64,000 nucleotides of DNA, taken from NCBI RefSeq assembly GCF_023343835.1, contig NC_064444.1, positions 8,919,219 through 8,983,218 of the forward strand, given 5' to 3'. Origin of the DNA: Lagopus muta. Lineage: Eukaryota; Chordata; Aves; Galliformes; Phasianidae. Of this stretch, positions 27,736 through 39,600 are shown one piece after another. Both the position numbers and the translations under genes were made by a program. Below the pieces are notes generated by a model that did not search any database, was not told where the DNA came from, and saw nothing but the letters and a program-made list of their open reading frames with translations. The number at the start of each line of letters is the position of its first letter. Position 1 is the first letter of the stretch.

Positions 27736-29385
27736 ACCTGTGAGGTTGTGTTTCATACATATGTCAAAGCACACTGTTGTGCTATAATGGGATGAAAGTA
27801 CTGTAATAACAGCAGGGTGGCAAAGTTTTTGGCTACAGCAAATGAGAATGTGCCCAAATGCAGCAGCCACAGTAACAAAGGAAAAGAGCTGCTTACCTTT
27901 GGAAGGGCTTAGGTAGGCAGGCATCTCCAGCAAGAAGCCCTCGCCTCCATGGCCAACCCTTAAATGAGGGCTGGGAAGGGCTGCATCCTGGCTCCATCCC
28001 TTCTGGTCACTCAGGTGCACTGCATGCACGGAGCTCCCCTGGGTTGGCCCTGCCTTCCCACCAGGTGCTCAATCACTGCTTCAGGCTGTGACTCAGCATT
28101 TCTGCTGCACACATTAAGTGAACAAATTGGTACTGTTCCTTTATTCCACCTATCTGAATTTTTGACTGAAGATAAAATTCTTCATTCCCCCAACCATTTT
28201 GACAACATTAATATTGGTTTCACACTTCAGGTGTAATAGTGAAAGAAAGATGTTGTTGTTGAACTAAAGGGGTTTCTATCAAATTTAGACTATTCTTCAG
28301 AGTTCTCAGAGGGCAAAAGAAGAGTTACTGTTTAATACTAAGCTTGTAAGCTAGAACCAGATGAACTGAGATTTTGTTTTGTTTTTTTTTAAAGGGACAT
28401 TACACTTGAAAGTGAGGAAGTTGATTGTTCAGGATACTAGTATAGGCTTTCAGCCCTAACACACATGGAAATAAATATGCATATTTTTATATTAAAAATA
28501 AAATTATATACAAATATGTATAGAGGAGATGATGGGTCACTATGATCGTTGTATAGATATGACTTAACCTTTATACATGATCATGTGATGCCAAACCCTG
28601 TCCAAGTCAGGAGCTGTGTTAGGCTAAGAGTAAGAGCCTGAAAATCTCCATGCCTTTTTGCAGAAGTTTTTGTTTCTCCAGCCTGGCCTTGACCACAGCC
28701 TGTTGCAAACTGACCTTATTATTTAGTCTCCCTTCACCTTCCTACAGATGCTTTCCAGAAAGTGATGGTGGCTCTCTAGATGTACCTGAGTTTGCTGGTA
28801 GAAGCAGGGTGGTCCTGGAGGCCGTGGATCTTCCCTGCTTTTGTGTCTGGTCAGTTTGCTGCTCAGTCAGTTCTGCACCTGTGATAGGTAGAGGACATCA
28901 TCCTGAAATGGGATCTCAGGATATGGGCAGATCTGCTGTTGTACTAAATAATAATAATAAAAAAGCTGCCTGTTGACTTAATGAATTATTAGAAAGGGAG
29001 TCTCAGATTTCTGCAATGAATTATTGTATATGGAAAAAAAAAAAGGTCTCATTGACTTTTTAATCGTTTGAAAAGAATAAGGTTAGAAAAAACTCCCCCT
29101 GAGCATTAGCAGACCTCTGCTGTTTTATCTGTGAAAGGGTTGCAGTGGGGATTAACTATTAGTCCCATGTTTGTCAATCTAGGAGGATAGAAGAATTAGT
29201 AAGAAAATATTCATCAGTACCACGATGATACCAGCTTGTAACTGCCTTTCAAACGGCACCTCTCCCTTCCTTCCAGTCTTAGGTATTGTAAACAGTGTGT
29301 GCCTTGTGCAGCATAGTGGGATGTTAAAATTGTAATACTTTTTGTTGTTCCATGACATTTGAACCACTTTTTTTCTCCTTTGCAG

Positions 29386-30199
29386 GAAATGACCTAGAGG
29401 CCTTACAAATACATTTGTGCATTTTTGTTCTGAGTCTACAATCGAGGGCAAGTGCAGTCTGGAAGCACCACCACTTAATGTTACAACAGAAACAACTACC
29501 TCAACAAACAAAGAAAGGGGAAGAAGGCTTGCAGTAACAAACACTCTAATTTTCAGTAGCTTACACTTGGAAAGTCTTCTCTATACAGACTCTGGATTTT
29601 TTTTCCCTCCAGTATTAAGAAGAGACACTACAAGTAAACTAATTTGGCAGACTGGATCTGTCGAGACATTTGAAGACTGCTGACATAAGGATTTGCTTTT
29701 TTTAAGGAAGGCGCCTCTGCACTGCTTTTATAATCGCTGTTGATCGGTGGTTTGCTCCACTTTTCCTGACTACTAATTGGAAAATTGTATTAAAATATTG
29801 CTTCTAAAAATATTATTTGCATTGACAAAATTTTTGTAGACATAACAGCAAGTAATGATAATATGCTCATGAAGAAACCGTAGGCGATAAGTTCTCTGCT
29901 TTTCTGTGTGCAGAGTGGAATACCGGCCCAGACAGAGCATTATTAAGATACTTTGGTTTGCTTTCTGATTACAGTTTATAACTGCAGCAGGGCTGCACTG
30001 AACACTGAAAATACTAAGTCAGCAAACTGCTGCCTTTCTCACTGCTGATACAGATTATACAGACGCTTGCCTTTTTGAAATGCATTTTGTGAAACCTATG
30101 TACACAGTCCTCCACTGTTACTGTACATAACTATATATTTGGGGAAGGAATTTGACAAGTGATTGTTAATTCAAGAAGTCTTCGGACAAGCTCTCACTT
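29386..30199 (+). other. GARRE1: GARRE1 5' UTR within exon 2
   Basis: A leader segment of about 814 nt runs from the acceptor at 29385/29386 to the start codon. It contains small upstream reading frames. One is a minimal ATG-ACC-TAG at 29389–29397, directly at the exon start. Another encodes 19 residues at 29478–29537. Such a long leader with upstream AUGs suggests that translation of the main frame may be damped, or that an alternative promoter skips part of it. Confidence 0.65.
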
Positions 30200-30694
30200 A
30201 TGTATTGCTGTAGTGCACAAGAAAGCAAAATGGACTATAAGCGGCGCTTTTTGCTTGGCGGGTCCAAGCAAAAAGTGCAGCAACACCAGCAGTATCAAAT
30301 GCCTGAGCTAGGCAGGACCCTGAGCGCACCACTGGCATCTACAACCCCAGCATCTCCCCTGGTCTCCTCAGCTGCTGCGGGCAGCTGCAATCACCCTGTA
30401 TCCCATACGACTCCGATTGCAGACATCCAGCAGGGAATCTCCAAATATCTGGATGCACTCAACGTATTTTGCCGTACGAGCACTTTCCTTACAGACCTTT
30501 TCAGCAGTGTATTTAGGAACTCTCACTATTCTAAGGCAGCTATGCAACTGAAAGACGTGCAGGAACATGTCATGGAAGCAGCGAGTCGACTCACAGCAGC
30601 AATAAAACCAGAAATAGCAAAAATGCTGATGGAACTGAGTGCAGGCGCTGCAAATTTCAAAGATCAAAAAGAATTCAGCCTACAAGACATTGAG
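30200..30694 (+). CDS. GARRE1: GARRE1 coding exon 1 (residues 1–165)
   Basis: Starts at the ATG of MYCCSAQ and ends ...LQDIE before the donor GTAAGT at 30695. A low-complexity, Gln/Ser/Pro-rich N-terminus is followed by conserved helical sequence (TPIADIQQGISKYLDALNVF). Reading through the donor adds about 23 non-conserved residues before a stop. Confidence 0.96.
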
Positions 30695-33600
30695 GTAAGT
30701 TACTGTGGGGGATTTTGTTTCACGTGCGAATTTGCGGTGTTCCTTCTTAATTGGACTTGTATTTAAAAGTCACTACTACCCCGAAAGTTCTGTCTGCCTT
30801 GCTTTTGTATTTGTGACTAGTGCTGATAAAAAGAGCAGCATTTATCTTTGTTCTCAAAAATATTAAGTTATTTACAGTGGTTATGCTCTAGCTGTATTGA
30901 ATGAGATATTTAGTGGTTACTTTTGTACAAGGGCTTGCACAAAATTTAAAGATTTCATGAAATAAGGTAAATTGTAATTAAATTGTACTATTTACATAAT
31001 TCTAATTGGTAGTTTTCCATCAGATTTAAACTTATAGCTAGAAATACAATAACCTCTTTCTTATTTGGGGAAACTCATGTCCAGTTCAGAAAATAAATGA
31101 TAATAATAATAAAAGCAAAACAAACACAGCATCCCACTGCCCAAAATTAACAAGTCTAAGTAATTAAAAATCAAACATTAGTTTAAATCTTTTATGTAGT
31201 CCTGTGTGGAGCCAAAAGTTGGACTTAAAGGAACCTGGTGGGTCCCTTCTAGCTCTGGATATTGTATGATCCTATGATTTCTTGTTCCATATTAATTTCT
31301 AATGATATCAGGCCATCTTCTAAATTAAACAATGTTCTCCTTAATATTATCCATTCTGAAGGGAAATCTGAACCCTTGGGAGAGGTGTTTTGTCATCAGT
31401 GTTCACATAAAGCTGCGTATCAGCTGAGAAACTATGAAAGTTAATAGTGAGAATTTTGTTTTTTCCGTGTTCTGTGCTCAGTATGCAGTGAAGTAACATT
31501 AGCTATATATTTTCAAAAGATACCTTTTCTAGACCTTGAACACAGTCTAATAAATCATTTGTGCAGAACTGTGCAGAGGCAGTTGTAATGTATTTTAACA
31601 TGACCATAACCTACATAAACCATGAAATAAGGATTAAGTTCTCTTCACTTTGGGTATCATGGCCTTAAATTCAACACTGCATCCATGCTTGACTGCATGA
31701 CTTAGAATAGCGAGTAACTAGAGGGACATGTGGTAGTGAGACATCCAGAAAATAGGGCCTCTGAGGATGAACTAGAAAGACTGATTTTTACAGAAGAGCA
31801 GACAGAAGGAAAATCAGTAGTCATCAGGTATGTAAAAAATGCCAGAAGTTGTGGCATTGTTCTGTCCTTTGTGTCCATGTAAGATGGAGTAAGAAAAAAT
31901 GAACATAAATTTCAGAAGGGAAGATTCATTTCAGATTTTGTGGAAGCAGTTTGTAATGTCAGAGAATCACTGAAATGGTTTGTTATAAAAGGTAGGGAGA
32001 CTACAGAAGTAAGATTTGAGTCAGCTACCATCTTCTCTCCCACTTTGATCCCACTGGAGAGGTGCCCCCACCCCTCGGAATAAAGTAATGTTATACAATG
32101 TTTGAAATCAGTCAGTTCCCACTCCCCAGCAACACAGAGGGATTTCGCTCTAAGAAGAAACAACTTGGAGTCCATCACAAAGACCCTACAGACTGTGTTA
32201 AACTTGCATTTGGCAGAATTGACTCTGAAATTGCTCCTTGGGACAATACAGTGACCTTTTGAGATCCTCTCCTAATCTGCTGTTCTGTGATTTGAATACT
32301 GAACTATTTATGCCAAAACTTTAACAATTTTTTTTCTTCCTGATCTATGTGAAATGTTAACATTTCATAAAACTAGAAGCAGGAATAAAAACTCACTTTA
32401 AATCCACAGAATGGAAGCAGAAAAAATGTAAGGCTTGCACAGTTTCACCAAGATACACTGGGGGAAAGAGTGTGAGAGGCAGCATAATTTTTTTTTGTAG
32501 GACTGAGGGGAAAATATAGTAATACCTAAAGATATTTTGCCATCTTCTCTAGTAGGTGACTGAAGAACAGAATTGATTTTTTTTTTTTCTTTTTTTGTCT
32601 GAAAAGGAAACAAGATGTTTCAATGTTTTGAGTGGCAGCTGAGAAATATCCTCAGGAGTCTTTTGTTTGGGGTAGGTGTGTTAGATTGCCCTTGTCTCCT
32701 AATAAGTGTAGAGGAGCAACTGCCAGTGGAATCCAGTTTACCTTGCAAGCAACTCTTGTTAGTGAGTAACATTGTGTCTTCCTTTGGAGGTGCTTTAGTC
32801 ATATGAGATCACTCTTCCAAACTGCAGAGCATTGATATGTAGGGTTTTTGTTTTTTTTTTTTAAAAAAAAGCAATATTCTGTTCACTCTCAGTAGTACAT
32901 GAGAAAGAGGACTATCTCATAGTCTGGCAGTTTGAGTAAAGGGACACGGTTAACATAATAATGTTGATATTTTAATCTGGTCTGTTCAGTGGGTAGGTGG
33001 ATTATGCATAGGGCTTGTCGTCACCAAAACCATGAAGAACTGGTATAAATAGAAACATGAGGATAGTAGGGAAACCACTGAGTAAGCCTGGTGTGGTGTC
33101 ATGTTTTTGTCTGTGGGTTTGTTTTGTTTGCTTAGGGAGAAAAAGCCGTTATAAAAAAGCTATTATGCTCCATTATATAGAATGGTACATCATTGCGTGT
33201 ATCAAGTCTGGAAGACTGATACTGGTTACTTGTTAATTTTATTAATGGTAGTGTTATATAATCAGCAGATTCTTTAAGCATTTGCTTCCCAGGGAATTTG
33301 CATGGCATCACTGTTCAGCATTGAAATCTGGCAGTTTTCTGTATTTTCTGTATCAGAATATTTTTTCTGTATCAGAATATTCTAAAATTGATTGGAAGGT
33401 GTTCATGTGGGACAGAATGTAACCTACCAGTACAGCCTCATCTGACACTTCTGTATGTATGTCGTCGATTTAATTAAACTCATCACCCGCTTCAGTGACA
33501 AGGAAGTCTAAAACTACATCTCCTCAGAAGTAATTTTGCTTCCAGCTGCCTAAACAGAGCGAACTCCTTTCAGGTAGGGTTATTCAGAGATTGCTGCTCT

Positions 33601-36600
33601 GCCTGGCAGAGGAGTAGGAGAATTGTGGTGCTAGAGATGTGTTTCTTGGGATAAGTTTGCAAGCAAAAGACTTCATCATATTTGCAACATAAATGATTCT
33701 AAGAAATAATTTATGAAAGTGCCACCATGAACAGAAACTTACAGGTTGGCACCTGCAATGGCTCCAGTTCTTTTTTGATTATTACACAGTTTCTAGGTTT
33801 TTTCTTGTTCTCATTATAGTCTAAAGCAGGGGAATTGAACGCTTTTGGCATGGCAGAGAAAAGTAAAATAGCTAGTGATATTCCTAGCTGTGAAAACAGT
33901 TGCATTGTATCCATGCAGTAACATCTCACAACGTGGTGCGCGTTGCTTTACACGCTTTGGTGCCGCTGGCCAACCCTGGCTGTATTTAAACTGGTGGTAG
34001 ATAACTTTCCCACTGTGAAGACAGAGATACGGCTCTTCTGAAAGAAAATCTCCATTAATTGAATTTTAAAGCAAAGTGAGTTTGCTATGTGGAGTGAGCA
34101 TTTAATTCTGTGGTACAGAAATCTTCCACCAATTAGGTTCTATTTAAGCAGTTAAAGCCGCTCTTGATCATTTCTGAGGAAGACTGGAATGGATTATTTT
34201 TCAAACAAAACAAGTTTTGCAAAGCAGATGTTGCTATTTATCTCTGCTGCTTAACATTAAAAATTACACTAGAAATGCTGTGTGGTGCCACTGAAACTAA
34301 ATCATTTGTTTATTTGAACATTATTCCAAGGCAGGAGAAACTGCAGCCTCCGTACCTTAAATGAAACTTAATCAGCTTGAAATTCCTAATGGGTTCTGGT
34401 TTCTTCTTCCCCTGACAACTCCGTTCTTCGTACACAGAAATATTCATGTCGCAAGTTTTATTTACTTGTTCATTTATTTACTGCAGTGTTCTTATAAACC
34501 TTTCCATCTCTGTAGTCAGGAAAGTTGAAGTTTTATTCATTTTTATCATTTGCTGAATGCTTTTTTAGTAAGGCAAACTGCACTTCCAGGGGTCAGTCAA
34601 AGTACCAAAAATGTTTAATTTTGTGCCTCGTACAAAGAAGGGAAGTGATGGAACCAGAATGGAATGTCAAAAGGAGACCGGATGCAATGGAAAAAAAGAA
34701 TTGCCACCACGGATCCTTTTAAAGTAGATAGCTAATGCATATAGCTGTTCATATGACTACAGCGTCTTGCCAGTAAGATCATTGTGTCTGAATATTTTTA
34801 TTCCAGAAGAATGTAGCTGAAAATAAGCCAGATGATTTATTTGCTCTAAGGCACAATGGGTTTGTACATTATCTTCGTATTTTATGAATATTACTATTAT
34901 TCAAGCCTAGTCTTTTTTAATAAAGTCAAATATACGCTTTAAACCACTTTGTGAGAAACTTCATAAAAGAAATAAAGCATTTTGAATAGTTCTTCAATTA
35001 TTTCTGCAGCAATTTGGGAAATACTTGCTTCTCTCCTGCATCCCGGATGTCCTTTGTTGTAAGCTTTTGTTCACTTAAGAAAGCATGGCCTTGCAAGCAG
35101 GCAGAGCACTTGTGTATATGCTGCTTTGTCCTCAGAGTTGCCTTTTCAAACAGCCCTACTCCAACAATTTTACATACAGTGCCTACACCTAAAACTTGGT
35201 TTTGGGGATCTTTGTTTTGTTTTGCTTGTAGTAACTGTGGCCTGTCTGTGGTCGTCATTCTCAGGAGCAGTGTTTGCGTGTGAGGGAGGCAAACAGGGAG
35301 GGACACGATGGGGTGCAGAGCCCACTGCTTCGGGTGGCTGCCCTGTGGAGCCAGCTCTGGCATTGCAGGAGCTGCTGTGCTGTCAGTGCTGGTCCCTCTG
35401 GGTATGGGAACAGACCAGCAGCCCTCCTGCTCGCTCTTCCCTACTCTACATCCTGCTTTCCAATTGAGTAGTATTAGGTGACACGTTGCAGTGAAATGTA
35501 CTGATGAGATTTGTGCCAGCCTTAGCATTCCTGTCAGACAATGCAAGTGACAGAACTGCGATTTTGTGTGTATTCTGCAGTCACTGTTGTATGCTAAAAA
35601 CGGCACTACAGTGCATCTGTACCTTGTGGCAAAACGTTGTTCATGTTTGTTAGTAATTACTGGTCTGCTTGGAAAGATAAACTTTAGAATTAAACTCTTC
35701 TGATTTTGTTATCATGTCTTAAAATACAGATATATTTAGCATAAATTAGCCAGGTCTGTGTGTTAATGTTTTTGGCTGTTGACTGTATTGTGATAACGTG
35801 CTACTGTGATTTTTATTTTTTTTGTTTCATGTGCCTGATACTACAAAATAACTTAAAGCTTTTCATTATTTACTTCTGAGATCAAGGTAAGGTTAGTTAA
35901 AGACAACACAGAAGCTTGAATTGACTGTATCAGTCCGATCTCCTCTTAATTTGTAGAAGCTATTGCTCAGTGTTTACCATAAGTAAATGGTTAAATGCTG
36001 AGTGCTGCTTCTGGTCTGAGGCACTAGTATTTCTTCTTTTTTTTTAATTAATAAATCAAAATTTAACTTAGTCACTTAACCCAAGCATTGAGCAAGAAAG
36101 AAGGAAAAAAAATCTGTAAAATCTCTTATTGGTTTAAAAATTGTTTTTTTTTCTTCCTGCAGGTGCTTGGACGATGTTTCTTGACAGTGATGCAGGTTCA
36201 CTTTCAGTTCCTGTCACAAGCTTTGCAGAAGGTCCAGCCAGTGGCACACTCTTGCTTTGCTGAAGCTGTAGCCCAAGAAAGAAAGAATGTTGGTGGAGCT
36301 GGAGCCTCAAATTTAAGCCCCACAAATGAGCTAGAAGATGCAGTAAGATCATGGAGAGGAGCAGCAGAGGTATGGAAGGCTCAGTGTAGTGACATCGTGT
36401 TGTATTCAGTGAAACAAAAGTTCAGGCCTAAGTGCCCTGATAAGGGAAGAAAATCTCTAACTTTAAGGAAATGCTGCATTTGAAGAAGGAAACTAAAATC
36501 TGTTTTACCTATGTGGTGTTTATATGATCTCTGCCCCGTGAGAAGCTTTTACTCATGATATGAATGTATATAAGGAGTGCACAATGGAAACAGCTGTTTG

Positions 36601-39600
36601 TTATTAGCAATTAACAGCATTCAGATATGGATCAGTGGACAGAAGGAATTATTAAAAAAAAAAGAGTCACTGCAGATACAGGGTGAAATTTTAGATGAGC
36701 GATAACTTAGGTAACATCTGTATCTTTAACATCTTGAGTGCCAGTTCCTTGGTTTTGTTTTTTTCTGAAAACTTCTGACACTGCTTGTCTTTGTGCTGAG
36801 GGAGAATTAGCTGTTAGCCTTGATGTTCCTTGCTGTATCAGTAGTTGGAATGTTCATCTTATTACCTAAATGTGCTACTCTCTGGACTTGGATTTGAGTT
36901 AGCACTGCTATCTGTGAAATCCTTTTCTGCCAAAAAAAAAAAAGTTCATACAAGGAAAAAAAAGCCAGGTTTATGAGCTTTCCTGCATTTCCTGTACGTT
37001 ACTGAAGTGCACAGACAGACCAGAATGGCTTCTGACATGGAGTATGTGGTTTCCTTAGTTTCAAGTAACCAAGGGCAGCGTGTGCTTTTGAAGTCTAATT
37101 GGGCAACCCACCTGGGCACGTTAAACATCTTGTTTGGAAATCTTGTTGGGCTTTCCATTTATCAGCTAGCAGATGTCTGCAAGTTGTATCAAGGCAAATA
37201 AGCTTTCCTTAGAACTCTGAATGCAGAGGAATTATTTGTAATTCCTACTGTGGCATGAACTGCTTTCACTAGACAAAATAGAGATTGGAAATGCTTGATG
37301 TAGACTATAACATATAATCTGAACAGTTCTAATCCTGGTGTGATTTTACTTCTTTTGTATAAAAGTAATTTTGTGTTTATTATTTCCTTTAAAATTGTGT
37401 TATAGCTTCTAGAAATGTAATTGCTATCAAGTTCATTTAAAACCTGCTTAGAATTAAAATTGGACTTAGAGATCTGGGACTCTACCCTTTTTTTCCTAAC
37501 ACCCCATTCCAGCTATTTCTCTGAATAAAAACTGTATTTCAAGATAGAGTTTAATACCACTATTACATTATTCAAATCAACAGTATCTAAAGTCTTAAAT
37601 ACAGACAGAAATAGGCTTCTCTTTGTTTTCCACTGCTCGGTAGTATTTCAGTTTTTAATTCAGGTATTCTGTGTTTAGTATTTACCATTTTTTAAAACTG
37701 AAGTAGGTAAAGCTGTTACACTCTTGTTGCCCGTGGTTAATTTTAGTCTTGTGTGGCTCTTCTCAAATTGTACCATAGTGATCACCAGTAACTTCATAAA
37801 GCGTATTTTATATACGCTGCAATGTTTGTACGTACATGACACGTATGTAGATTTTGTTTCTGTGGTAAGGATTTAAAATACGCTTTATGATAGAAGATTG
37901 AAGTCCTTCCTCATCTGAGCGCATTGATCATGTGGCCATGTAACCAGGAGCCATAGTCCAGAGAAAGAATTGAATTAGTAACAGCAAACGATGCTGATTT
38001 GATTTGCTATCCAACGCCATATAAATTACATGAGATTTATACTTTCAAAGTGACACTAGAAGTTGAATCAGTTATAATAAGTAATTAGCTCCAGAACTCT
38101 TCCACCACATGCTTCTTCTAATCTCCTTTATGTTTTAAACTCTGTGTGGGTTGTTTGGTTTTGTTTGTTTTTAACTTCAGTGTGATTTTGGTTTGCTGTT
38201 GAACTTCTTAACCCAATAGTTTTTTCTTGATGTTATAGGCTACATCTCGACTGCGAGAAAGAGGTTGCGATGGATGTTTGGCAGGAATTGAAGTTCAACA
38301 GCTTTTCTGCTCACAGAGCGTAGCAATCCCTGAACATCAGCTCAAAGAGCTAAACGTGAAAATTGACAGTGCTTTGCAGGTGAGTTTTTAAAATCAGTTG
38401 CTTTTGTGTGCATCTAGTGCAGTCAGTGGGACAATGAATGAAACAGGGAGGGAATATATTACTGCAGGCACCTGTAGCACAGGCAGCCCTGAAGTACGAG
38501 AGGACTACAGGTATTGAACTTAGTGATAAATGTGTATACACTGCAGAACTGAGTAAAGCAAACCTATGTAACAAATTTTATATGTGTATCCAGAAACAGT
38601 GACTGCTTGCTTCTTTGCTGATGTAGCTGTTCCCTTCAACTTTCTGTTTAATGTCAGGCTTACAAAGTGGCTCTGGAGAGCTTAGGCCATTGTGAATATG
38701 CAATGAAGGCTGGCTTCCACTTGAACCCAAAAGCTATTGAAGCAAGTCTTCAGGTAGGATCTGCTAAACCTGCTCTTTCATCCCTCTGCACCTTAAAAAT
38801 AACTATTAAAAAAAAAAAAAAGAAAAAAAAGAATTGGACTCATGAGGATGTTTTCATTATCTTCGTTTCCTTCTAATCTATTTCTTTATGCTTCAGGGCT
38901 GTTGCAGTGAAGCCGAAGCCCAGCAAACAGGAAGGAGACAGACTCCACCTCAGCCAATTCAGTGTGAATTGCCCACTGTACCGGTTCAGATAGGGCCGCA
39001 CTTTCTGAAAGGAATATCCTTTAACGAGTCTGCAGCAGAAAACCTGAAGCTGAAAACGGTAATAGTCCTGAATCTAACCACAATGGTTAACAAATAAAAT
39101 GAGAATCAGTAGAACTCCTTAAAACCCAGAGAAAAACCACAGTAGTTCAGTGCCAACTTGTACTTAAAAGTGTGTATTTTTAGCCTGACTTCCTGTGGAA
39201 TCGAGGTGTGATAACGCTGTGGGCTCACTCCTCCCTCTGATAATGTTTAATCCACCTAGGCAAATTCAGTCTGGTGTAAGAGAAACACAGAAGTCTAAGA
39301 GGTAATTGGGGTTCTATAAACTTTTTAAAAACAGGTATCAAAATATGAAGAGGAATCCTTACAGATGTCCTTAGCAGGTGATGGACTTTAGAGCTTATAT
39401 AATCTTAGGTGCCAAAACCAGTCAGGACTGTGCCTTCTGCTGCTAAGGGAAGTACTTTAAAATAAACAGTATTACGATATCTTTTCTTTCATGCCTTCCA
39501 AACTTGAAGCAATCTTTCTAAGTCAACTTAAAATGTATTTTTAGAAGTTGTAAAAAAGTTAATTGAATTTTCAATGTAGAGAAAATGTAAAAGGTGTCCA

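Larger units (their letters stand above)
1421..29385 (+). other. GARRE1: GARRE1 intron 1 (inferred), about 28 kb
   Basis: Mostly AT-rich unique sequence. It contains one sizeable CR1 fragment (10437–11266), a compound AT/AC/AT microsatellite near 5531, a C15 run at 20278, a T26 run at 27704, a G-rich segment near 15869–15970 followed by a consensus donor at 16096, and many short chance reading frames. I found no frame with convincing protein similarity. It ends in a pyrimidine-rich acceptor (TTTCTCCTTTGCAG). An unannotated lncRNA or alternative first exon inside it cannot be excluded. Confidence 0.55.
30695..36162 (+). other. GARRE1: GARRE1 intron after coding exon 1
   Basis: A 5.5 kb intron, AT-rich, with a small CR1 3' fragment at 31218–31279, a 19-bp tandem duplication at 33344–33381 and long T runs near 32570 and 32850. 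No other gene was recognised. It ends in a long T-rich tract and CTTCCTGCAG. Confidence 0.9.

Noticed and set aside
27559-28029. 156-codon minus-strand frame
   Set aside because: It crosses a T26/A26 homopolymer giving a poly-Lys run and has no recognisable homology.
34998-35606. 202-codon minus-strand frame with overlapping plus-strand frames at 35014–35471
   Set aside because: Locally GC-richer intron sequence. No domain is visible and composition is unlike a protein, so I kept it out of the feature list.
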